Shown: positions 36,958 through 47,620 of the stretch, piece after piece
Numbering within the stretch: position 1 is the first letter of the stretch
How the letters are laid out: every line of letters begins with the position of its first letter
Source: Trileptium ribeirensis
Taxonomy: Eukaryota > Nematoda > Enoplea > Enoplida > Thoracostomopsidae
Length of the DNA: 64,000 nucleotides
Reading direction: 5' to 3'
Assembly: GCA_030248225.1 (NCBI GenBank)
Contig: JASANE010010001.1
Coordinates: 58,769-122,768 of the forward strand
Made by a program: the position numbers and the translations under genes
The notes under the pieces: generated by a model
Databases searched by the model: none
Seen by the model: only the letters and a program-made list of their open reading frames with translations
What the model was told of the DNA's origin: nothing

Positions 36958-37870
36958 ACTGTCCGTGGACAGTGACGAAGGAGGTTTTCTCCTTGGTCTC
37001 GGGGTCCAGTTCTAATTGCCAGAAACCTTTGTTAAGATCCAAACTGGACATGAATTTGGTGTTTCTGAGACAGCCTAATATGTCATCTATGCGGGGTAAC
37101 GGGTACAAGTCGCGTTCGGCAACTACGTTGAGCTTACGGAAATCAACACACAAGCGTAAGGTACCGTCACTCTTGGTGACGTAAATGATGGGAGAGCCCC
37201 AAGGTGAATCTGACGGCGTTATAAGGCTTGCTTCTACCATATTGTTTAATTCCTCACGCAAGGGCTCCCTTAATGAATGTGCTAGGCGATAGGGTACCTG
37301 TTTAATGGGCCTTGCGTCTCCAGTAACGATCCTGTGCTGGTGCACACCACATCTGCCTAGATCAAACGGGTGTACACTAAATATATCTGCATTCTCAGAG
37401 ATAGTCGTTTTCAATTGTTTAAGTTCGAAAGGGTTTAGGGTCGTTTGTCCAAAGTCAATTTTGCTCAAGACCTGTATGGATCGCTCTGTGTCGATTGTCT
37501 TCTTTGGTTCACTTATAATTTGGACAACGTTGTCTCGTGTAACGCCGATGTTGTTGCATTGCTTAGTGCGTCTTGGAGGGTCAAGTTGTAACAAACGCTT
37601 GTTACTGTCATATAAGAACTCGACCTCGTTATCTTCAAGCATCTCAATATGTCCGATTGTTTGTCCGGCGTGTATAGCGACGGGAAAGTTCCCAAAGTTC
37701 ATTAGTGCTATTGGTATCATGCGTTGTCCAGTAAGTACCAGAGAGTGAGCAATAGCAATGTCCCTGATGAAAGGGTCAGGCACAAATAAGGCTTGACCTG
37801 TCGGTGGTTGAGTGATTTCCGGGATGGCGTTGATAAATAACTCTGTGTACTTGAGTGTATTTTCTGGTTA
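36836..37870 (-). pseudogene. Reverse transcriptase, truncated before the YxDD motif
   Basis: Open from about 37,870 on the minus strand. The RT-specific motifs present are LITPSDSPWGSPIIYVTKSD, LRLCVDFRKLN, YPLPRIDDIL and the motif-A catalytic Asp in SSLDLNKGFWQLELD, then KTSFVTVHGQYEY. At about 36,945 the homology stops abruptly and the sequence goes into RNase H C-terminal code. The rest of the palm with the YxDD pair, thumb, connection and most of RNase H are absent, a loss of roughly 1 kb compared with intact Gypsy elements. The protease frame ends at 37,776 and overlaps this one by a +1 shift. No polymerase activity is possible from this copy. Confidence 0.9.
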
Positions 37871-38650
37871 CCACGTTGATAACCGGTGGTCTATAATCCC
37901 CTTGGTCGGCGAAAGGTGCCGAGCAATTTTCGGTTCCGTTGGATAGGTCCAGGCAACGATCTTTGAAGTTGATGGCGACATAAGGTAATAATGCCATGAA
38001 GTCAGTGCCTAAAATGCATTCGTACGGTGTATCTGTTGTTACCTGAAAGTCACACGGTGTGCTTGACGATCCTATTGTGATCGGCGCTTTCACTACTCCG
38101 CTGATGGTCAGTTCTTGTTGTGTAGCCGATACTATCCGAGTAGTGTTCGTGTCACGAGGGACCAGTCCTAAACGGGCAGCTAGGGCTTGGGACATGATTG
38201 AGACGTCAGCTCCAGTGTCTACAAGGGTCATAACTGGGGTACCAAGTATGGTTGCATTAACAAGTAGTGGAGTGTTGCCTGCATTCATCGTGTTTAATTG
38301 TCTAGTGAACACACCTTGACGAGGTCCACGGCGTAAGTCGCGAGTGGGAGCGACAAATAGTTCGTCGTCCTCGATAAAGACAAGTTCTTCCTCGGATGAG
38401 TTGCGTGATGTCAATAGTCTGTTCGAACGACGTGGGGCACGGCTAGACGCGACGGACACGCGCGGCGTTCTCGAAGGCCCAACCGTGACCTCAGTGGGTG
38501 AAGTCCTATCTGAATGGGGAAAGTTGTCTTCCGCGGGTGGAGCACTCGGTAATCGGGGTTTCGCTCTAGTCCATCGAATCACTTTCCTAGGCTTGCTATC
38601 GGTCCTAATTAATCGTCCACGACATGGGAACCATCGGGGAATGTAGTGTC
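37776..38650 (-). CDS. Retropepsin (aspartic protease), continuous with env tail
   Basis: The same open frame that encodes the env transmembrane segment continues through a basic/serine-rich spacer and an acidic patch (SSEEELVFIEDDELF) into a retropepsin domain of about 115 residues (about 38,276-37,929). Its marks are LLVNATILGTPVMTLVDTGA with the catalytic Asp-Thr-Gly, ADVSIMSQALAARLGL, and the second hydrophobic-Gly strand CILGTDFMALLPY. A viral protease of this kind cleaves gag and pol polyproteins. There is no stop or start between the env membrane anchor and the protease. Protease is therefore either made as an Env-Pro fusion, from a spliced RNA, or from an internal start. Confidence 0.87.
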
Positions 38651-40504
38651 CGTACTTAGGCGGAAGCTTACACTTGGTCATGAAATAGATCAAACTAATC
38701 AGTCCTACAGCGCCGGTAATGATGAAATAGGGCAAGAATCCCGTATATTCCACAGCGGGAAGATTAACCACGCTACGTACTTGATCCTTAGCTATCTGCG
38801 CGACCCGCAAATTGATAGCCTTGGCATTGTCGAGTGAGTCCCAAGTCAGGGGTCTCAGTTTGGTACCGGATAGCCGGTCGATAGTGACATTTGGTCCGAA
38901 TTTTATTGTAATCTTCTCGGGTTTCAACATGCTAGTAAGCACTATTGACCCTATGACTAACTGAGTGTAGTTTCCGTGCGGAAACCACAAAACTCCATTA
39001 GGTGGAACTTTTATTGTCTTACCCATTGTCACGTGAGCTAGCTGTCGTCGGTTCGTCAGTATAACCTCGGGTTCCCTAATCCGAATTAGTACACCTTGTA
39101 TAGTTGTGTGTACGGACGTGTCATTGGCAAGTGGACCTATCAATGAGCGGTTGCTACATGTGTGCTTAATGGTCTCAGGCACATGTTCGCCTGCAATAAT
39201 ACATTCCAAGCAATGAGTGCTATGATCAGTTATCAGCGCGTGTGGCTCACAAAAAGCGATTCCTGGTCTTTGCTTGCGAGCTCCTAGATTTAGTGATTCG
39301 AAGGGAATGTGCCCCAAGCGGGCAGCGTATTGGGGGAGCGGCAATCTCAATTGCGTTAGCGTGGCAGGTGCATTCCAGCCGGTGTTATAAATCCGAAAAT
39401 AGGGTCGTACGTCATTGCGCATCGGCAATGGTAACTGTAAAATAAATCCAAAGCGGAATGCGGTTAAATCCACGCTCACAGGCATGACGCGACCAAACTG
39501 ATAGGCGAGACTAGGCTCGCGCATGAGGATAGTCTTGGAAATGCGTGGGCCCATGGAAAATAACCGTCGTAACATGACGACATCGATAACGGCGGGAGAT
39601 AGTTCGCCGTTCAGCATGGATTCCATTATAGCTTGTACCGACGAGCGCATATTGGCTCGAAGGATGTGGTGTATTAGCTGGTGGTGCACATGCGCGATCT
39701 CTTTCTGATCAGCACACCTAATCTGTTCGATCATAGAGACTACCTGTTGCATGCTGTGGTGTAGAAACGCGTAGATGTCCTCGTTAGCTCGGGTCAGTTG
39801 CCTAATGGCTTTGGTGTTTCGGAACGAGACATCGTTTGTCTCACGCATGAATTTCTCGAGGACAGTTACCTGCTGACGCACATTGTTAATTTGGAAAACG
39901 CCATTCCCAGGCCCAAGAAACCTGAGACGGCACCTGCAGCGGCAGCGATTAGGCTGGCAAAGCGTTTCTCCCTTTTATGTGTGAGATCACACAATTGCTC
40001 GTTTGCGACGCAAAAAGAATGCACAAGTAGCGAATAGTAATTGGTGTCCAGTACACCATGATAAGCGTCATCCAGCTCGCGTTCCAAAGCTCTTAAGGTC
40101 TCATATAGCTGTGGATATTTGGTGCAGTTAATCTTTCGACAACAATCAGCACGACACGATCCGTTTGCTTCGTAGGGTGGGCAGAATTCACTCACGTAAG
40201 GATCAGACTTGCGTTCCCAATCGCGAAGTGATAACTGCAACACCACCGGCAAATGCGTTGTTTGGTCAGAGGTGACCACCAAGCCCTGTGGCTCGATGAC
40301 CACTCCTACTTGGCGATTGACAAAAGCACCTAAGCGTGAGATTGAGTCGCTAAATGGCGAGAGCGTTGCGCGTGTTGAGCTAAGCGCTGAGAGCCAAAGT
40401 AATAATAGAATTGTACAGACCCTCCACATACCTGAAGGGTGTCCGAGGCCATTACTGAGGCTCGGCGAAGAGGGTCGTACCCCATTTCGGTTGGGTTCCC
40501 TCAT
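38650..40504 (-). pseudogene. env: Envelope-like fusion glycoprotein, frame-broken
   Basis: The frame opens at 40,504. The likely start is the Met at 40,429, directly before a signal peptide (CTILLLLWLSALSSTRA) and 22 bases after the stop of the preceding ORF. A short cysteine-containing N-terminal subunit with N-glycosylation sites (NGS, NCT) ends at a furin-type site KREKR (39,976-39,962). A fusion-peptide-like Ala/Gly-rich hydrophobic stretch follows at once (39,961-39,896), then a heptad-like helical region, about 400 residues of ectodomain with several Cys and NxT/S sites, and a transmembrane segment (38,741-38,672). The short-then-long subunit layout resembles baculovirus F and errantivirus envelopes. 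The frame changes near 39,880, just after the fusion peptide, so this copy encodes no complete Env. Homology is inferred from architecture. Confidence 0.78.
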
Positions 40505-43500
40505 GGTCTCTATTCACGATTTGTTCCGTAACGTCGCTTTTAGTTTCCTCGTCGCTCGTTTCCGTGTCACTCGGCTCAGTCATGCATTCTTGTTGAGCGG
40601 AATCACTATTGGAGTCATCCTCCGACTCCTCTTCAGATGAGTCGAGGTAAGCGGCTAAGGCCGTGGTTAACTGCTCGTCCAAATTCGGGACGGAACAGTT
40701 GGTGTCCTCGTCCGGAAACAAGTATAGTTCTGAAATTAGGCGATCCCTGCCCAATTTTAGTCCAACAGACGTGTTTCCCTCTGTCTCAAGCAGTCCTGCA
40801 ATGTCAGGGCGCCGCAGAAGTCTCAAGCGTGCGCTAAGCAGTACTAGTCGAGCAAGTCGGTGGGTTTCGTCAACGAATTCCATATTGCTCATTGCTTGGT
40901 CGACAAAGGAGTTAATCGGGACACCTCGCGTATGTTGGTTCTGGTAGATGAATTCGACCAGATAAGGCGCCTCACACAAGAGATCATGTAACTCGAGGTT
41001 CGCCTCGCGGAAAGTTTTCTGCATTCTGGCTGACTGAATTCCGACGTAGAAAGGCCAATGAGGTGCTATGTATCCATCCGGTAGGATGGACGCGCAAGCG
41101 GTGCTTAACGTACCATCGTAAGTCCACCTTCCTCGTTGACCGTAAAAGTAACAGCTTAAGCCTATGTCCCGCGAATCTCTTGTATGGCATTCCTTGCACT
41201 GTCGACACACAGGATCCCTACTCAACTCCAACTCGAATTCCCTCTCAACAACCTGTTGGAGCGTGTGGCCATTCACGCATTGGCCCACCAGATCGATGAA
41301 AGATTCCAACGAAGCGAGAGTTACAGGACCAAGGCACATTCCCGTTATGCAGTGCCCAATTGGAGAAGCCATACCTAATATACTGCTTAGCATTGCGGCG
41401 TCTCGCTGTAAAGTGGGGCGTGTGCTAACCTCGAAGCGGAGCTCAAACAGTCGGCTCAAATTGTTTAGCTGTTCCATTACGAGTATTACTCTCCGATAAA
41501 AGAGAGCTTGCGGTTGCAATGCCAAAGGTTGTCCGAAGTTAGCATTGATTTCACTAGCTCTAAAGTTAATTGGTATTAGTCCTTCAGTTGGCTCGTTACG
41601 CGCATCCTCAGTCAAGGCTATGCGAGTAAATTGGTAAGCTGCGGTCTCGGCATGGTCCGTAGACAGAGTGAACAATGTGTCAGTCCCAAGGATTCGGTTA
41701 CGTTCCTCGTCCGTCATCGCTCTAACTCGTCCAGGTTCTATCGGCATATTGTTGGGAAGACAAAGTCCAGACATGTCCAGTAATCGCTTGTCCAGTTGGT
41801 GTACGCGTTCGTCATTGACTTCTCGTATGTATTTAAGCAAATTCTCTTGTCCCATGCACGTGTCCGAGTCCTCGCTAGTCACACTCACTGATTCCTCCGA
41901 ATTACCCGGGGACATACATGGTCTCCCTTCGACGGATTCCTCAGTGGTCGTACCTATTTCGTCTGGGTTACCCGAATTACCCGAGGGCATACTAGGCGCC
42001 TCTTCGACGGGTCCCAGGATATCGCTGGAAATGTCGGCCAACGTATCAGTGGAGCTACCTAAATTACCCGGGCGCATACAAAGCGTCCCTTCGATAGGGT
42101 CTCCACTGAGGCTATCGACCAATGGATCCGAACTCAACTCTTGCACACTTCCCGTACCGATACTGCCACTATCGCTGCCTTCGCTTAGATCGCTTCCTCC
42201 GACAGCACCCTCTCCTTCCTCAGAGCGGATAGACAATTGACTGGCTCGCAGGCTTAAATCAATGCCATCATCTGATGGTGCACGCGGTAGTTCGTTGTTG
42301 TGTTCGCGACGTACCTCCCACACCCCTTCACTATGCCACTCTCGTGCGTCAGGGCTGGGTTCGCGTCGGTAGCAGTCGGCATTCGGATCCACCCAATTGG
42401 CCCAAAATTCCTCATCATCCAGCATGCCTTCCTCATCCATATCGTTGCACTCATCATAGCTATTATCGGGTTCGTCCGGTGCTGCAGTCACACGGAACCC
42501 AAGCTCATTCTCTGATTCATTTTCACCGTTATCACGCTCCTGCAGAGTACCCTGACTTAAATTACACACTTCCGCTTCGCTAATATAGTTCGCCTCGCTC
42601 GCCACGGATCCGTTTCGTTCCATTAGGAGTTCACCTGACTCCTTTAATCCAACAACTCCAACAAGTTCAACACACTCAGCGCTATCCTTCACGCTGACTT
42701 CATTACAAGATTCATTGAAAAAACTTAACTCATTGCAAGTCACGTCGTTGCGCGCTTCAGCGACGGTGGGCGCGACGGAAGCCTCACAATGCGATGGACA
42801 GTCTTTATTTGCCACCCTGCAATCTACATCCCCATACCTGGGCAGACCCCGGGCAATACTTTCAGGCCCAACGATCATACCCGCTTCATTGGCGCGAACG
42901 GCCGCGAACCCGTCGCTATCTCGGCTTGGGTACGGGTGACAAGGGCGGCCCCGGTCAGCATCAAGGAAGGACCCAATGACCGTGGAACCCCTTGCCAATG
43001 AGGTCGGGAAAGTCACCTCAAGTCCATCAGTAGCATATTTCGCCGGCTCGAAGTAGCATTCAATTACATCAACATCACTTCCATTATCATCTTCCAAAAA
43101 TTCACTAAGGCTACAAGCGCGTCCTAACTTAGGCAAATCAATACACTCATACGACACACAATTCTCACCAGCACACAAGGGACGACCCGCGCGGCGGTCC
43201 GGCCCACATACTACATCATACGACCTATAATTTAGAACGGAACTAGGGCTAGGCGGCCCTGATGAGACGTCCTCATCGTACAGCCTAGCCTCCCTCGTCC
43301 CTGGTCGTCCGCCGACCTCTAAAAACTCCATGTGTGCCTCACACGGCGACCCGAATAAATCCAATTCTTCCTGAGCCATATCAACATCATCGGCTTCCCT
43401 GCCGGAATCATCAACACCAACACTCTCAACACACGGATGGCCAGCCACAGAGGAGGAAAATAATAATAATGGCTCATCAACAACAACATCATCTTCACTC

Positions 43501-44106
43501 ACAGTCCCTGCAGTCATCTCCAAAGAGCTGGGGGTCCCGGAATTCCCCCTTGAGGTGATTCCCTGGGGAGTACCGGTAATAAATTCAACACTTCCCTTAT
43601 AATCCCTCAACCTATAATTTTGAACACAGCCGTCTTCCATTTCCTCACAAATTTCCATACTTCCATTACTATCCTCTGCTGCGGTTAGAGTTCGTGCGTT
43701 CATACCGAATCCACGCATGGCCGGGCAGTTCGATTGACTAGTCGACCGCTCGCCTCGCTCTTCGACACTTTCTTCGCTCGCTGATATATACACGTGGATC
43801 AGCACCTGCGCTAGGGGCGTCCACACATAACATAGACATTCCCTCTCCCACGTATCCCTCTTTTTGGTGTTTTATATTTTCTTTGCTATATACAGTGTTA
43901 GCAAGCTCAATTCCGTATTGTTCGTCGTCCAAGTCCCTAGGGCACAATTCCATAAGTCCGGGGATGTCCATACCCTGAACGAGATCACGGGTCCTTGGGA
44001 GACGCGCGGCATCAGCCCACGAAGTGGACGTGATCACGTTCAGGTGTCTCTCAACAAGTCCTTCCATAGTCTCAAAATCGTCCAAGTCATCGTGTCTGTT
44101 CAACAA
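40452..44106 (-). CDS. Large acidic ORF of element A, unknown function
   Basis: The main frame covers 43,826-40,452 (1,124 residues). A 123-residue frame upstream (44,106-43,738) overlaps its start in another frame and itself follows gag after an in-frame TAG. The N-terminal two thirds is very acidic and Ser/Gly-rich, without recognisable fold and with imperfect repeats of (G/S)NSG/GNLGSS-type and MxPGN words (about 42,100-41,880). The C-terminal third (about 41,780-40,640) is globular-looking, helix-rich and has a cysteine cluster (DPVCRQCKECHTRD, LSCYFYGQRGRWTYDG). The end is again acidic. No family is recognised. It sits where nothing is usual in Gypsy elements, between gag and env, and could be a structural or transcription-related accessory protein. 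Confidence 0.6.
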
Positions 44107-44124
44107 GTATCCGTCGTCGTCATA

Positions 44125-45897
44125 CTATGGTTCATCTGTGCTCGCAATTGCGTTTACTCGTCCAATTGGTTCACTATGTCCTAGCTTACCTTGAATCATA
44201 CCCAATTCACGACTGAGCACTTCTAATCGGTGAGTAGTGGCTGGGCTTGGTTCTCTATTGCCATTACCCTGCGATGCGCTGCAATTTAGCTGGTATCGCC
44301 GGCGCGGTACAGCGCCGCTATTTCGGTTGCTGTCGTACCGTGAGTAAAATCGACCGGGCTGCTGCTGGGGCCCCATACCTCTATTAGGTGGGGGTCGTTC
44401 GCTTTGGGCGCGTTGATACCCATAGGCCGGTGCCGGCCGGTTGTTATAGTTATCGGCTGGGCGGTTGGCAACGTATTCCCCGTTTCCGCGATTATTATTA
44501 TTAGCGAATCCTGGCGGTGGTCGGCCATATTGCGGTCCCGCCTGGTTCGGTCCGCTCAGTCGCATTCCAACATTGGGTGGATTGTTCCACCCGCAATTAG
44601 TCCGATATCCGTTTCCATTTTCGGCTCGCCGAACCTGTGGCGGTGGGCCTCCTCGGCCCGTATTATAGTTATCGGTTCGTGGGTAGGCAGCCACGCCATT
44701 TCTTAGCCCTTGCTGCCCTGGCTCTCGACGCACAGCTCCAGCTGCGTAGGCTGGGTTTGGGTCGACGTTGCGCGGCGCGCCATTCACAGCAGCGGGCGGA
44801 TAACGCACGTTATACGGGCATTCGCGCATGACGTGTCCGGGTTCTCCGCAGCGATAGCAGGTAATATGCGGTATCGGCAAACACGGCGGCGCAGCGGGTG
44901 AGCCAGGCACAAACGGCGGCGCCAGAGCGTTAAGCTGGCGCGTGTTCTCGACCCTCTTATCAATCACATCCAGCAACCGACTTATTGTATCGCTATTGTT
45001 GTTATTTGCCTTACGATGCTCCTCCATCATATTTTGAAGCTGTGTGATCAGACCTTCACCTCCTTCCTCAAGTAAAGAATTTACCATTTTGACACGAGGC
45101 TTACTAGCGACGGGTGCGTCTGGGTCGGGGCAAGCAGCGCTAGCATCTTCGTATCGCTTAGCAACACCCACGGTATCCCGAAAGGTCTCACACTCATGGA
45201 TCTGGTTGAGAACCTGCCTACGTACCTCAGGTCACAGGCCTCGTTGGAAAAACATGCGAAGCATGGTATCCCGTTGCTCGTCTTCCATGTCGGGAAAAGC
45301 ACGATCACACAACTTCTGCAATTCTAAACCGTACATTGCCAATGGCTCATTTGCTCCCTGTTGTCGTGTGCACAGTCCTGACCATGATTTCTCTGGACGG
45401 CGAGATGATGAAAATAAAAAGCGTAAGTTGGCGACCAATCCTAGAAAACTTTGGCGCTTTCCCGGTGGAAGGCCCTCAAAGGCCTCTCTGGCCGGTCCAC
45501 GCAAAAGGGCTGGTACGCAAATTAATTTTCGGCGATCATCCCAACCATTGGCGTTGGCGAGACGGTTATACATTCGGACCCAGTCCTCGAAGTCCTGGCC
45601 TCCTGGTTTCCCAGCAAAAGTAGGCATATCTCTTAAAGGGATCATAGGGGGACCAGCTGGCTGAGTGGTCAGGTGCTGCAGAATAGCGTTGGCAGTATTT
45701 GTATCCAGTCCGGGTGATTCAGAAGCCTCTCCTCGACGGAGTTGTCCAGGGGGTCGGGGCGGGGGAGTGAGCGGTCGCTCACCAGTATTGGCGGCATGTC
45801 GGGGTCTGGTGCGGACATGGTCCTCCATGGGTCCGTCCGTCCAGTCAAGAAAGTCGTTGGTTTCCAAGTCTCCGTTATGATTAACGTTGGAGTCCAT
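44125..45897 (-). pseudogene. gag: Gag polyprotein, interrupted by an in-frame TGA
   Basis: Starts MDSNVNHNGDLETNDF at 45,897. The capsid-like retrotransposon gag core lies at residues about 88-240: PTFAGKPGGQDFEDWVRMYN, then LLRGPAREAFEGLP and MEDEQRDTMLRMFF. An in-frame TGA at 45,234-45,232 interrupts the core; the same frame continues on the other side (PEVRRQVLNQIHECETFRD) to 44,125. A CCHC zinc knuckle follows (CYRCGEPGHVMREC), then a long Asn/Gly/Arg/Pro-rich nucleocapsid tail. Gag packages the RNA and forms the particle. The stop is most simply a mutation within the domain, since it does not lie at a domain border, but programmed readthrough cannot be excluded. The frame ends in TAG at 44,125 and stays open beyond. 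Confidence 0.87.
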
Positions 45898-47344
45898 TTA
45901 CTCGATTATCTTTCTTCGGCGTCCGGGTATATCAAGTGGGATCTGGTTTAGGTATTGTCAAGAATAGTGGTTAAACGGGCGTTTAGCTTCAACAAAACTC
46001 AGCGAAGCGACAAGCGTTATTAGTCTTTTTTGACGGTCAAATTTGAGGTACTTAAACTTACTCTGCCCAATAGAATAACAGAGAAATAAACCGCGCAAAT
46101 GAGTTGTCAGTAGGAAACTCAACGGTCCTAGTAGGCAAGAGAATCAAACTCTGCAAGAACGATCGTGAAAATCACTTCAGAATAATCAATTGTAGAGCGG
46201 CGCTTCGACGCTACGCTACTATACTATAGGAGCAAAACACAATACCCAAAAGCTGTTATACTACTGCCACAAAAGTATGCAATTGCTAAGCTAGGACACA
46301 CAAAGATGTTAATAAAAGCACAGCAAGTTAAAGTATAATAAAACTGAACAATATTTACAATGTCCACAGCCAATGTTCACGTATCTTCCAACCAGAGCGT
46401 CCACTGATCGAAACCGATTCCCGGAGCGGAAAGGCGAAGCGTAATTGTCACCGAGTAGCAGTACGCGATGTTTCACCAGGCAGCCGGTATACGTAACGTC
46501 AATAGTACGAATCACGTCGCTAGTTCTGACACAGTCCGAGCAGCAAAGTTAGGGCACGCGTTACCAGTGAACGGGATATAGGGCAAGGCGATGTCTGTCG
46601 ATTCGCAAATATCTGACAAGTCCCAACGGCGCAGTGGTCGTGTTAGTGTTCAGTGTCAGCGATAGTTAGTCCCAAGTCGACGAATAAAATGGCGACGGTA
46701 AAGTGAGTCGTCGGTATAAATAGTCGTAAGCAGAATTACGAGGCCAATGTAAGGAAACGTCGAAGCAATACCAACGGGATCAAATAATAGTCGCGCAGCG
46801 AAGTTTATATAGTATGATACGTGTTAACAGATTAGTTAGTTAGTTTAAGTCACGTAACCAAAACGATACCTGAAACAGTGCCCGTTGGTTACCTGGTCTG
46901 GGGCGTTCACGTAACACGGTACGCCTAGTAAAGTCGCGGGTTACCGCCCGAGTCGGTATAAAGTTCGCAGGTTAACATCATTGAACGCAGAACGAGGCAA
47001 GGGCAAATGTACACACATGGGCACAAAATAAAATAACGCAAAACAATGGCAGAGACACACAAGATACACCACCGTTCTCTTGCGAGAGGTCCGTACAAAA
47101 ATAGAAATCGAACTTATGTGGGGGTGTCAGCAAAATTTTTGGGCATTCCTACAAGCAATGATAGTCCCCAATATCAACTAAACGAACTGGGCGCCGCAAG
47201 CAAATCGTCTCACGGCGAGCGGGATGGACGAAGAAAGTTAACCTCACTTCGTGGGGGTTGAACGGAAATTTCGACGCCTCACGGCGTAGCCCCCAACGAT
47301 GTAATAACGGTGACGTAGCTGCATGGCGCAACTTCCTAACACCA

Positions 47345-47620
47345 TGCCCGTACGACCCCGGCTATCATAACCTCAAGGGCGGACCCTAAGTTTTCCATTT
47401 TAGTCGCTTTTCTTGGTCAGACCCAAGAAGTTACGGAGCTTAGCAGGCCGCAGGCGCGCTTCACGGGGTGTGTTCGGACCCCGCCCGATTGGTTGCGCAC
47501 GTGTCTAGTATCCTGGTATGATTACTGAGGTCCCCCAGGGAGGTTGACACCGAAACCTGCTCACAGGTCATAATGTCAAACCGATATTCCCTGTCCTAAT
47601 CTAATGGAAGTTGATTTTTC
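47345..47620 (+). repeat. Module shared with 57.07-57.30 kb, possibly 5S-rRNA-like
   Basis: This stretch aligns in direct orientation with 57,070-57,300: ATGCCCG..ACCCCGGCTA, GGTCAGACC, GAGCTTAGCAGGC, GTGTTCGG, CACGTGTCTAGT, TGGTATG, GAGGTCCCCC, CCTGCTCACAGGT and ATTCCCT. Elements A and B, in which the two copies sit, point in opposite directions, so the module is inverted relative to one of them. A faint resemblance to the middle of eukaryotic 5S rRNA (GGTC.GACC..GAAGTTA...AGCAG) is visible, but it is too weak to call it an RNA gene. Confidence 0.5.

Noticed and set aside
40209..43558. Many plus-strand frames opposite gag, ORF2 and env
   Set aside because: Shadows of the long minus-strand ORFs, with no coding features of their own.
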